Assembly (NCBI GenBank): GCA_036898135.1
Contig: CM072522.1
Coordinates: 26,832,763 to 26,896,762, forward strand
Source of the DNA: Oncomelania hupensis
Taxonomy: Eukaryota > Mollusca > Gastropoda > Littorinimorpha > Pomatiopsidae
Direction: 5' to 3'
DNA: 64,000 nt
In this document: positions 1 through 9,404 of the stretch, one piece after another
Position numbering within the stretch: the stretch's first letter is position 1
Layout: every line of letters begins with the position of its first letter
Translations under genes and position numbers: made by a program
Notes under the pieces: generated by a model
The model's input: only the letters and a program-made list of their open reading frames with translations
What the model was told of the DNA's origin: nothing
Databases searched by the model: none

Positions 1-278
1 CCTTTTGAACTGGGCTACAAGTGCATCCCGTTTAATACTTCGGATGAGAGTATAAACCGAGGCACTTTAAAGAATAAATCAATAAATAATGAATGCTGTA
101 TAAGAACTCCTAACCCCCATTCCAGCCACCTAATCATTAATCAAGGTCAAAACGCGCCAACCTATAAGCGAAATGCACTCCCACATACACGGCGAACACC
201 CATATCTCTCCTCTCCCCCCCACTCTCTCTCCCTCTCTCTCTCAAACATGATGGAGTCACACGAAACAGTATTTTTAC

Positions 279-449
279 CTTGATAAACATGATGTTTGTG
301 GGGTTGGCTGACTTGGACAGGCATCTTTCTGTAAGATCTGGAACGGTTGGAATAACCTCCATGGATTCCATCCTTCTGATCACGGGGACGAGCGCAGATG
401 GGAACACCGCCGGCTGGGCGGAACCGACCAGCAGTACCAGCACAATCAT
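279..449 (-). CDS. Candidate host exon with signal-peptide-like start
   Basis: Reading the minus strand, an ATG at 449-447 opens a frame that begins MIVLVLLVGSAQPAVFPS. This has the hydrophobic core and small residues of a secretory signal peptide. About 57 codons follow and end at ...IMFIK, exactly at an AAG|GTAAAA splice-donor-like site (donor GT at 278-277). The frame is also open upstream to a possible acceptor (TTGTTTGACGCAG at about 471), so it could instead be an internal exon with a membrane segment. One cysteine is visible and I recognise no domain. The piece lies in a 450-bp block that interrupts a SINE, which weakens the case for a host gene. Function unknown. Confidence 0.3.
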
Positions 450-514
450 CGTCACCGTGATCAACCTGCGTCAAACAACACGTCATTGACGCTGAGTACA
501 ATACATGAGATTGT

Positions 515-765
515 AAAACGAGGTCTAGTCTGCATGTGCACCCACGCACGCGCACCATCGCATGGACTGGAAAGATCCTCACGCTCATGTCCCAGAGGGG
601 TGAGTGCCGGCGACACCAAGGAACAAACTAGGTCTCTTCTCCCCATCCTCGGTCGCCCAGGATAGTGTTCAGTCGTCTGGGCGTCAGACTATGCGCCCAA
701 AGGTTGCAAGTGGGCGCCTCGGGCGGCTTGAGTTAGATCCTGTGTTGGCCAGCGCCTTGTGTTGT
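515..765 (-). repeat. tRNA-derived SINE, family C (copy with a split 3' part)
   Basis: The body of this copy matches the family-C SINE at 5033-5440 (plus strand) and 42355-42625 (minus). Shared blocks include the part around GCGCCCAAAGGTTGCAAGTG and the AAGATCCTGACGCTCATG-like block. The 3'-most piece, which reads GGATGAGAGTATAAAC on the plus strand, lies at about 38-66. In the related fragment at 39990-40085 that piece runs directly into GAGGTCTAGTCTG. The 450 bp at 67-514 therefore interrupt the element, with CGAGG on both sides. No tRNA head is visible at this copy. It is non-coding and would be transcribed by RNA polymerase III if complete. Confidence 0.6.
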
Positions 766-782
766 TTTTTTTTTTTTTTTTT

Positions 783-925
783 TAACGATCGTAGAAGTTT
801 TTACCATCCACACCCCACATTGGCCGTAAGGGCAGACGGGCATAACCCGTCCCAGGGAAGAGATGGGTAAAGGCCTAAATCAACACTCAACCACCAGAGC
901 AGTTATACTGCTAAAATGGACAGTG
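783..925 (-). repeat. SINE family A, 5'-truncated copy
   Basis: Read on the minus strand, the segment carries the family-A body: the TTAGCAGTATAACTGCTCTG-like block, then CCCTGGGACGGGTTATGCCC, then the block ending GTAAAAACTTCTACGATCG. The same order of blocks occurs at 7432-7565 and 34565-34728. The tRNA-like head seen at 8492-8583 is missing here; similarity stops just beyond the GGACAGTGA motif. A poly-T run (766-782) borders it on the left, consistent with a poly-A end in minus orientation. Confidence 0.6.
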
Positions 926-1048
926 ATTTTTGTGTCTACTTTTTATCTTACATACTACGGGAATCGGCTGTGGGTCATCTTGGTGACATCAGCATGCTCT
1001 ACCCTTGAGCTACCACTTAATACTGTGAAATGGTGGTTATGGTGATTG

Positions 1049-1050
<2 letters not shown>

Positions 1051-1088
<38 letters not shown>

Positions 1089-1090
1089 AA
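1051..1090 (+). repeat. (GAT)n microsatellite
   Basis: An uninterrupted run of GAT triplets. No gene is visible in 926-1450; apart from this repeat the stretch is AT-rich single-copy-looking sequence. Confidence 0.9.
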
Positions 1091-1448
1091 TGACGACGAT
1101 AATAAAGAAGGACGTTATCATTTAGGGAAAAAAAAGTTGCCGTTTCCGAACACATGAGCATCCAGTTTTTTTCCAATTAAGATGAGGTGTTAGAGGAAGG
1201 AGGACGTGCTTTTGTTTGTCTGTGACTTGCCCACGTCACACAGTACTGTTGTGACTTTACACAGTAATGTTGCGGGTTATAAATGTAGCATGATAAAAAG
1301 AATGAATAAATGATAATTTATGAAGAGCATAAACATTTCCACACAAAAAAGCATGATAACCTCCGCAGGGAAAAGGGGGGGAGTGGGTAGGGGGTAATTT
1401 TTTTTTCAAACAAAAAGGGAATACTTAAAACAAGGTTATCGAAAATTA

Positions 1449-1555
<107 letters not shown>

Positions 1556-1639
1556 CTTAGCGGTCTAGTCTCGTATGGTATAGAGACTGGTTCACACAGA
1601 TTTGCGCGCGCGCACACGCACACCTTTTGCAACTGTATT

Positions 1640-2312
1640 CCTTACATTACATTACATGATTATTGCTTTAGGTCCAGCGGACTCTTCCGAGCCAAATCAA
1701 GACCGGACAACTCCTGATCCGCATAAAAGATCTGCTGAAACAACCCTAGTGGTAAAACTGAAAGCTCTCCACCAGCCAGTCACTTTACAATAAAGACATC
1801 TCAAGCAGGGGACGCTGAGGCTGCACTCTAATTTATCGAAACCCCGCTTACAAAAACAAAATAGAATACAAACATCATTATTTCAACGATTCAACGAAGT
1901 TTATTGGCCAAATTGACATAAAACATGCACATGGAAAACCAAGGCGCTGGCCATGGAATATATGGAATATTATAAATTATCAACAAAACACATACATATA
2001 AAATGCCTACATTGCTAAATAATATAACATCATAGGAATCCCTAGTGACCACCTGGCAGAAAGCATCCAATATTCCCAAAGCTGATCCAACAGACCTCAT
2101 ACACAAATAAGGAGTCTTGTCTCGGAAGGTTTTTAAAGAAAAAAGGTAGATGACTGGTCTAGCGAAGAAGAAGATAGTATAGCAGATTGATAGAACAGCA
2201 GGAATGAGAAAGAGCAAATGAGAAAGACAGCGACAGTGGGAATTTAAAGCACTAAATTTCCAGAAAGTGGGGATACTATTTATACTGAAACCTCCGGCAC
2301 CCCAACGGGGGT
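1640..2312 (-). mobile_element. TATA-box retroelement family T, copy A
   Basis: Minus-strand copy of a non-coding family also found complete at 21687-22263 and 36296-36900. It begins with a CCCCCGTTGGGGTGCCGG-like block, then TATAAATAG, and ends with the conserved hairpin GGTCC...GGACC, CTAAAGCAATAATCATG and a short (TAATG)n tail (1640-1657 on the plus strand). It is about 97 bp longer than copy B because an extra block at roughly 1879-1975 splits the CATCATTATAAATTATC stretch and is flanked by ATTA on both sides. No open frame is shared between copies, so it is nonautonomous. Confidence 0.7.
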
Positions 2313-2420
2313 TCAAGACCTGTTGTAACATCACCATACAATTCAGTTCTTAAATTCATTGGGAACAAAATTTTGTAGTAGTAGTAGTAGTAGTAGGTTC
2401 TTGATTCTTCATAATTCTTG

Positions 2421-2422
<2 letters not shown>

Positions 2423-2503
<81 letters not shown>
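2423..2503 (+). repeat. (CT)n microsatellite
   Basis: Pure CT dinucleotide run, preceded at 2376-2397 by a short (GTA)n run. Confidence 0.95.
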
Positions 2504-2507
<4 letters not shown>

Positions 2508-2889
2508 TTCGTTTCGTTTTAAGACCTTTCCAGCACGTCTACATTTCCACATATGGAACAAAACAAACATTCAAAACAGGTTGTCAAAGAGTTTGTATAT
2601 AACCGGAGAGGGCGTGACGTCATTTTTTTCCCCTTCTAGGCGCGTGAAGCCACTCCAAAGCGCGTCGTAGCCACGTCCCCTAATTGCAAAACAGTTTTTC
2701 CTCTTATCGTCATTTTATTTGTTTTTTCAGTTCTTATTATAAATACACCTTTTCGTTGGCTGTTTTTAATTTAATAATTTTACAGTGTTTATGGTACCGC
2801 TGTGCATAAACATGTAAGCTTTCCATACCCCCACTATCCCCCTTGTCACCCCCCCCCCCCAGTGCGAGAAAAAGAAGAAAATAATTAGT
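2504..2889. other. No gene seen
   Basis: AT-rich sequence with no supported coding region. A perfect palindromic TGACGTCA (the CRE octamer) lies at 2615-2622, but nothing around it looks like a promoter for a visible gene. Confidence 0.5.
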
Positions 2890-3330
2890 GTGGGAGTACT
2901 TTGAGTACAGACACCATTAGAGAAAAATATTTAAAAAAATTGAGTGGGGAGTACTTATTGGATATCCCAAAAGTACTCCCCTAATGTCCCATGAGTACTC
3001 CTGGGGAATAGTTCCGGGACAGCCAGGCTGAACCAGAAGTATCCCCCACCCCCACCCCCTTCCTGGGCTTGGAGAGGGGAATACTTCTGGGATGAGCCAT
3101 AACTACTCTGCATGTCTTTACAAAACTGTTCTGTCTTGCTCGTTAGCAATCTTTTAGTTGTTTTGTTTTTTTAACACAAAAAACTTAACCTTTTCACAGG
3201 GGGAGAGCTTTTGGGAAAGGGGAGTGGGGGGTGGGAGAGAGTCGGTCTGGATTTACTCCCCGGGGAGTACTTCTAAGGTTCTTTTTTTCCAGTGTTGAGT
3301 ATATTTTAGGGTGGAGTACTTACGAGATGC
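2890..3330. repeat. Cluster of GGGAGTACTT motifs in both orientations
   Basis: The decamer GGGAGTACTT or a one- to two-base variant recurs near 2892, 2948, 2966 (inverted), 2992 (inverted), 3082, 3262 and 3314, between G- or C-rich spacers. Spacing is irregular, so this is a diverged motif cluster and not a clean tandem array. The mixed orientation and G-rich spacers resemble the interior of a decayed foldback or MITE family, but no termini are recognisable. Confidence 0.45.
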
Positions 3331-3584
3331 AGCACCGGCTTTTCACAGCCATTCAGCCACGCTGTTGGTGGGCCCCCGCCATGTATAGAAAAGGGTTACT
3401 CCCTTTCGTGCCAAGTTGAACGGTGTCGTGAATGGTGCTGTGGTCTGGTTACCCTCTGCCCCCTCCCCCTCTCCATCCCTCAACTCCTGATCCTCATAGG
3501 CAACAAGCTATCTGTTTTGTTAGTGTTTTTATAATCCAAACGCCTACTCTACGCTATCAGAGCAAAAGGTAATAGGCTATACAG

Positions 3585-3655
3585 GTCCATATCCATACCA
3601 AAGAGCTTATGATAGAAAGAGAGGGAACTTGGTACATAACCGCGAGACGAAATGT
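3585..3655 (-). repeat. Left arm of a dispersed inverted repeat
   Basis: The stretch around CAAAGAGCTTATGATAG and AAGAGAGGGAACTT matches, in inverse orientation, 4948-5018 (AAGTTCCCTCTCTTTCCG, then TAAGCTCTTTG). Similarity continues weakly through the GCGAGACG block on both sides. The arms are about 1.35 kb apart and one contains the start of a THAP-like frame. They may be termini of a decayed DNA transposon or two copies of one promoter region. Confidence 0.45.
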
Positions 3656-3831
3656 ACGAGTTATGCTCCCTTGTCGACATGCTGAAAATGGCTTGTGGCA
3701 GAAAGTCAAAAGGCGACAGAGTGAAACAGGGCGGTGACTTTTGCACAGCTATCAATTGCCATAATGCCAGATACAAGAAAAGTTGTGTTGGCAAGTCCTT
3801 TTTCAAATTTCTAAGAGACAAAGAAAGATAA
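3652..3831 (+). pseudogene. THAP-type zinc-finger fragment
   Basis: A 59-codon frame (ATG at 3652; inner in-frame ATGs at 3679 and 3688; stop TAA 3829-3831) contains FCTAINCHNARYK followed by KSFFKFLRDKER. This matches the N-terminal half of a THAP domain: a CX4C pair, then the serine/phenylalanine-rich strand and the F-K-F-x-[KR]-D-x-E-R signature. The distal C-x2-H pair and the conserved tryptophan are absent, because the frame ends where the tryptophan region should begin. No consensus GT donor sits at that point, so decay is more likely than an exon end. THAP domains occur in animal transcription factors and P-element transposases; the source cannot be told apart here. Confidence 0.4.
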
Positions 3832-4508
3832 ATTGCAATTGAAAAACTTCATTTTTTGTGTTTATGTAGGCCTAAACTAAGACCGCTGCAGTGTTGTTAG
3901 TGTTAAAACAATCGGAGAGCGGCTTGAATGATTCATGTTATACCTATGTGCTAAATCCAAAACAGTTTGCTTGCTGACAGTTTACGTTCAACAGGTCGCT
4001 CACTGTTTACGTTATTGCTAGGTTGTTTGACTATATTTGTGCTTATATTTCAAAAGTAGATGTCAGATTGGCAGGTTGGCTTCGTCAAACTGCTTATGTT
4101 AACAAGTTAAATTAGACTAAGTCTGTTTTCTCCTCATGATCAAATACTGTGCAAGATAACCCCTTACCTAGACACAAAAATGGTCCTTGATCTGTTGTAA
4201 TCCCTTTTCGTTCGAGTGTAAACGGGAAAAAAAATGTAATGTAGAAACTCAGTCCTTGTTCTGATCTGTGAATTTCTGCGCATTAGATCTATATTGCGTG
4301 GAATGTTGTAGTCTAGCCAGTAGGTTCTGATTGTTCTGTCTGATTAATTAATTATTTTACATGAAGTGACTGATGTTATTAAGCCAGTGATGTGGGAGGT
4401 GAGAGGGTTGGGGGGGGGTTGTGGAACACCTGATATAAATTAAATTCACACTATTTAGTGAAACATTTTGTTATTGTGCTTTATTGTGATTAATTGATTG
4501 AATGACAG

Positions 4509-4510
<2 letters not shown>
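3832..4510. other. No gene seen
   Basis: AT-rich, single-copy-looking sequence with only short random frames. I see no repeat family shared with the rest of the window. Confidence 0.5.

Positions 4511-4563
<53 letters not shown>
4511..4563 (+). repeat. (CT)n microsatellite
   Basis: Pure CT run of about 26 units. Confidence 0.95.
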
Positions 4564-4566
<3 letters not shown>

Positions 4567-4947
4567 TACGGATTTACAGTTTCGGATAAATGAAACAGTC
4601 TGTCATCCATATTTTAATTTTAAAATATATGTCGTTGATTAAAAAATAATAAATTCCAGGGCAGAAAACGAACTTATGACATACACACATAAGCAGCATA
4701 AAAGCACCTAATAAATGTCAATAAGTAAACATAAACAAACAAACAAAAAAAAAGACAGCAGTAGCGGAATGTTAATAATAATGATGGTTAAAAGTTTGGT
4801 TTTTGCAAACGTTGCCATAAAAATGTTCTTTTGCAATGGCATAGGCTCAACAAGTTACCACGCACAGATCATTCATATGATGGTGAAATATAGCCAGCCC
4901 GAGCAAAGGGAAATAATCCGTGAGAGCGTCTCGCATTTTTGTATAGG

Positions 4948-5018
4948 ACATAATGGAAGTTCCCTCTCTTTCCGTAATAAGCTCTTTGTCCATACCATGT
5001 TCAGTCACGAGTGGGATG
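4948..5018 (+). repeat. Right arm of a dispersed inverted repeat
   Basis: Inverse partner of 3585-3655 (see that entry). The 4564-4947 stretch before it is AT-rich with no supported gene. Confidence 0.45.
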
Positions 5019-5032
5019 TTGGTCATGCTACA

Positions 5033-5440
5033 GGTGGCGCATTTGGTTTAGTCGCCGGGGCGCGTTTCCTATGCCGAAGGTGGCGGGTTCGATTCCCAGT
5101 ATGGGGCGTGTGTAGTGGGGACGAACTAATGTGACTTTATTGTATTTAATCGTTCTTAAATAGCGCGTTTTCCAGCTCAAGAGCTTGCTCAAGAGGTTGC
5201 TGGTCAATACAGGGTCTAACTCAACCCACTTGCAACCTTTGGGCGCATAGTCTAACGCCCAGACGACTGAGCACAATCTTGGGCGACAGCGGGGTTGGGG
5301 AGAAGGGACTTAGCACGTGCTGTAGCCGGCACCCACGTCACCCGTTAAGGACATGAGCGTCAGGATCTTTAAAGTCCACGCGATGGAATGCGCGCGTACA
5401 TAGACTAAACCTCAGTTTATACTCTCATCCAAGAAGTACT
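5033..5440 (+). repeat. tRNA-derived SINE, family C (best copy)
   Basis: The head reads TGGCGCATTTGGTTTAG (A-box-like) and, about 45 bp later, GGGTTCGATTCCC (B box), the internal RNA polymerase III promoter of a tRNA. The body carries CTCAAGAGCTTGCTCAAGAG, TGCAACCTTTGGGCGCATAG and the block CATGAGCGTCAGGATCTTTA, ending near GTTTATACTCTCATCC. The same blocks recur at 38-66 with 515-765, 39990-40085 and 42355-42625, so this is a dispersed SINE and not a gene. The pseudo-tRNA cannot form a normal acceptor stem. Confidence 0.7.
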
Positions 5441-5537
5441 AAGTACGAAACTATTATTCAAGTTATCCTAAGGGCTTTCTCCGGCTCCGGGCACTCCGGT
5501 TTCCGTGCTCCCCTTCCTGCTGGTAATGGTATTGGAT

Positions 5538-5538
<1 letters not shown>

Positions 5539-5623
<85 letters not shown>
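5539..5623 (+). repeat. (CT)n microsatellite
   Basis: Pure CT run of about 42 units. Confidence 0.95.
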
Positions 5624-5628
<5 letters not shown>

Positions 5629-5824
5629 AAATTAAAATGTATATGTTCTTTTTGTCTCCTAATAATGATCTCCCTCCCTTTACACCACACGTTTGAGTGA
5701 TAGATGTGCGTTTAGTATGTAAGAGCCTGCGAAACATAAGAGCGTTTATGTTTTGGGTACAAATCGCCGCGCTTTGAGGTTGATTGCATGGTGATTTAAG
5801 GGAAAACCGCGATTATAGCATCCA

Positions 5825-5843
5825 GTAGTAGTAGTAAGTTGTC

Positions 5844-5903
<60 letters not shown>
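5825..5903 (+). repeat. (TAG)n microsatellite
   Basis: Long TAG triplet run with one early interruption. The polytyrosine frame on the other strand is spurious. Confidence 0.95.
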
Positions 5904-6329
5904 TACAGGCCCATACCTAGCATGTAAAAAGTGGTCGGCCCATAGGGAGATCGAGGCGGAAAGGGGTTGAATCGAGGTGTGTGGAGTGGAAGGTAGAGGG
6001 GGGAGGGGGGCTGCGGGTGAAGGGAGTGGTTTCAAGATGCGCGTCTAAAAAAGTGTTCAGAAAAAGACATGATTTTAACTGACACACAGTTTTTTTCGCC
6101 ATAAATCTCCATAAATTGCAGAACTTTTGGTACACACAAATTCACAATATTATTATTAATAAATATAGACTAAACACAAAACGCAAATCCAGTCAACGAG
6201 GCAGGCAAGCAAAGAAACAAACACATTATCTAAACAACGATCAGTCAGCTTGTTTCGTCAGACTGTTGCAACAGGTCTTTACGTCGAAGTGTCCTAATAC
6301 GGGTGGTCGTTTGATTACGCACTTGAGCG

Positions 6330-6429
<100 letters not shown>

Positions 6430-6689
6430 GTCTGACGTTTGGACATCGTGTATTCACCAGGTAAATTTTGTGGGGTGACTAAAGTAAAACACACAATTTT
6501 TTCTCTAGGTTTTGGGTATGCTTGGGTACAACAAGGTGTGTGGGAGTGGAAATATCTTTATTAGCATGTTTAAGCAGAGGATGACAGATTAATATGTAGG
6601 CTTACAAGAGTGGGACAATTCTGTAATGAGAAAAGAATAATGATACGTATCAGTATTATAGAACATTTAGAGATATTTTTCAAACAGAA

Positions 6690-7020
6690 GCCTATATTGA
6701 TTTTTTGCATATCAAATGCTTTAGAGATTGCTTAATTAAGCTTCGACTGGGAGTTCTACCTCTGAAAGCTTCATTCTTTAGGATAACCTTCAATAAAATT
6801 GAAGAAAATGGATTGTGTCCATGTTGCAACGTATTGGAAAATGAAAATCATCTTGTAACCGAATGTATTTTGTATACCTTATAGAAAAATATTTAACTTT
6901 TCCTGGACATTCGTATATACATAATTATACTACAGAGCGAATCAAAGTTTTATGTATGGAGAGTAGGACTATTTATTTTTCATGCACTAAAAATACGAAC
7001 TGAATTTTATGAGCAGATAC
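6690..7020 (+). pseudogene. Decayed LINE ORF2 C-terminal fragment
   Basis: Plus-strand reading gives a fragment with LGVLPLKASFFR and then CPCCNVLENENHLVTEC. This is the same C-terminal CCHC layout (C-x2-C ... H-x4-C) that closes the LINE ORF at 19390-19614 (CNKC ... HFIFIC). Stop codons and frameshifts follow immediately. No RT motif is present upstream, so it is a short old relic, probably of the clade seen at 14938-20030. Confidence 0.5.
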
Positions 7021-7205
7021 ACTTGAGCTGATATAATAACCTAACGAAAGTAAACGCCATTGTAACTCTTGAGATCAAGTACAACAATTTTGTCAACCTC
7101 GTGACCAACCATATTTTCTAGGGGCTGGTGGCCCGAAGAATGTGTGTTTGTTTTATTGTTTGCATGTTTTTTTGGTGAATACACGGACGATGTCCAAACG
7201 AGAGA

Positions 7206-7362
<157 letters not shown>

Positions 7363-7431
7363 GGAATAGGCGTCAGGGAGGGGGTTAAAACATTTATTTC
7401 TTAGCCGAAAAATTGGTCCGAGTACAGCTTA

Positions 7432-7565
7432 CAGAGTAAAGTCCGAGTACCGTCTACACCCACCATTGGCGATATGGCAGACGGGGATAACCATCCCAGG
7501 GAAAGAGAGATCGTGTCCTGAATCAACACTGAACCATCAGAGCATTCAGACTGCTAACATGGACA
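7432..7565 (-). repeat. SINE family A, 3' half of a split copy
   Basis: Carries the family-A body. It continues at 8480-8583 after a 914-bp insertion (7566-8479). The join is exact: family copies at 783-925 and 34565-34728 read through CTGCTAAAATGGACAGTGA without interruption, while here CTAACATGGACA is present on both sides of the insertion. Confidence 0.75.
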
Positions 7566-8479
7566 TGTATGTAGATTATAGTCACACGACACTTTCGCAT
7601 ATAGGTGACTACTGGACCGATTTATACTGACACCAGCGGGCCAGTTGTTGGTAAAGGGGAAAATAATATGATCACACGTTGACCAATCCGGGATTCGAAC
7701 CAGCGACCTTTCGGTTACTAGCAAGACGCTCAACATGGACAGTTGTTGTTTGTAGATTATAGTCACACGACACTTTCGCATATAGGTGACTACTGGACCG
7801 ATTTATACTGACACCAGCGGGCCAGTTGTTGGTAAAGGGGAAAATAATATGATCACACGTTGACCAATCCGGGATTCGAACAGCGACCTTTCGGTTACAA
7901 GCAAGACGCTCAACATGGACAGTTGTTGTTTGTAGATTATAGTCACACGACACTTTCGCATATAGGTGACTACTGGACCGATTTATACTGACACCAGCGG
8001 GCCAGTTGTTGGTAAAGGGGAAAATAATATGATCACACGTTGACCAATCCGGGATTCGAATCAGCGACCTTTCGGTTACTAGCAAGACGCTCAACATGGA
8101 CAGTTGTTGTTTGTAGATTATAGTCACACGACACTTTCGCATATAGGTGACTACTGGACCGATTTATATTGACACCAGCGGGCCAGTTGTTGGTAAAGGG
8201 GAAAATAATATGATCACACGTTGACCAATCCGGGATTCGAACCAGCGACCTTTCGGTTACTAGCAAGACGCTCAACATGGACAGTTGTTGTTTGTAGAAT
8301 ATAGTCACACGACACTTTCGCATATAGGTGACTACTGGACCGATTTATATTGACACCAGCGGGCCAGTTGTTGGTAAAGGGGAAAATAATATGATCACAC
8401 GTTGACCAACCCGGGATTCGAACCAGCGACCTTTCGGTTACTAGCAAGACGCTCTTACCAACTGAGCTACCCGGCCCCA
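7566..8479 (-). repeat. Tandem array of SINE family B, 181-bp units
   Basis: Five units, with equivalent points at 7571, 7752, 7932, 8113 and 8294 (steps of 181, 180, 181, 181), are almost identical. The unit at 8294-8479 is the most complete. On the minus strand it has a tRNA-like head with TAGCTCAGTTGG (A box) and GGTTCGAATCCCGGG (B box). The other four keep only the B-box half and join through CTCAACATGGACAG, which contains the same AACATGGACA that flanks the whole array (7554-7565 and 8480-8491). The array therefore arose from a SINE-B insertion with a 12-bp target duplication. The pseudo-tRNA acceptor stem does not pair well, so none is a functional tRNA. Confidence 0.8.
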
Positions 8480-8583
8480 CTAACATGGACAGTGAAAAAT
8501 GGCTCCGTTTTATATCGCCCACCACGGGATTCGAACCTGGCCAGGCGAACGCTCTACCACTTGAGCAACGGCGGTGGGACAAG
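8480..8583 (-). repeat. SINE family A, tRNA-like head of the split copy
   Basis: The minus strand reads TTGCTCAAGTGGTAGAGCG (A-box region) and GGTTCGAATCCCGTGGTGG (B box), followed by the family-A leader that includes ACTGTCCATGTTAG. It is the 5' half of the SINE whose body is at 7432-7565. No CCA end or matching acceptor strand is present, so it is not a tRNA gene. Confidence 0.75.
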
Positions 8584-9174
8584 GTCGGTGTTACGTATGG
8601 AATTTGAGTGAGACGAACTACATTTCATGCCTGTCCTAGAGCTAGTTCACAAGGTCGTCTGCTGTAACAGTAAGCTTAAATGGATTTATGACCCCCCCAA
8701 AAAAAAATATAGGGTACCGGAGCTCACCAATGCAACAAAGCATGACCGACAAGCTCCGATGGTTTGCTTTGAATCAGTCAAAAGCGAAGTACCATTGAAT
8801 AGACGTTTTCACAAGGGATGTGTTGCGCGCTTCCTATACTACTATAATTACAAGGCATACGAAGTATAATTATAAATAAAGTGATCATACTCCGCCCACA
8901 TGGCCATGGCGGGCGGCTCTGCCATAAATTGGACATATAATAATTCATAGTTCACCCGAACCGAAAGTCACGTCTATGGTACTTGAAGCCCCACTGCCGC
9001 AGAGGGTAGGCCTATATTATTCTCACCGAGAGTTCTTTTACTTAGCAGAAGACGAAACAAAGGAAGAAATACAGGAGACAATCGCGATATATTACAGAAA
9101 TAAAACGCTGTCCATGTCATGCTTTTTCGCAAACATACTTTGTTTTTGAGTTTGAAGGAATGTGTATAAATATT
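8584..9174. other. No gene recognised
   Basis: Contains an 80-codon plus-strand frame (8627-8869) with no domain I recognise. Otherwise unassigned sequence. Confidence 0.4.
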
Positions 9175-9404
9175 TTAATTCCTTTGTTTCAATACTTTTC
9201 TTTTTATTTATCACTTGTGAGAAACATGCGTCTTTATGTGTGTGTAAAAGAAGAATGAATGGACATGTTTAATTGACAGACAATGTAATTTCCATGCTTT
9301 TGGATTAATAAAGTAAAATCTTATCTTATCTTATCTTATCTTATCTTATCTTATCTTATCTTATCTTATCTTATCTTATCTTATCTTATCTTATCTTATC
9401 TTAT
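9175..9404 (+). mobile_element. 3' end of an unidentified LINE with (TTATC)n tail
   Basis: The plus strand ends in TTAATAAAGTAAAATC, containing AATAAA, and then about 18 TTATC units (9317-9404). A polyadenylation-like motif followed by a pentamer tail is the usual 3' end of RTE- and CR1-like LINEs. No coding part is attached. An RTE-S copy on the opposite strand begins exactly where the pentamer run ends. Confidence 0.5.

Noticed and set aside
8403..8478. A functional tRNA gene on the minus strand
   Set aside because: A and B boxes are good, but the acceptor strands do not pair and the sequence continues into a repeated SINE body; it is a SINE head.
7566..8479. CRISPR-like or protein-coding tandem repeat
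   Set aside because: Units are SINE-derived with internal polymerase III boxes; the repeated frames are incidental.
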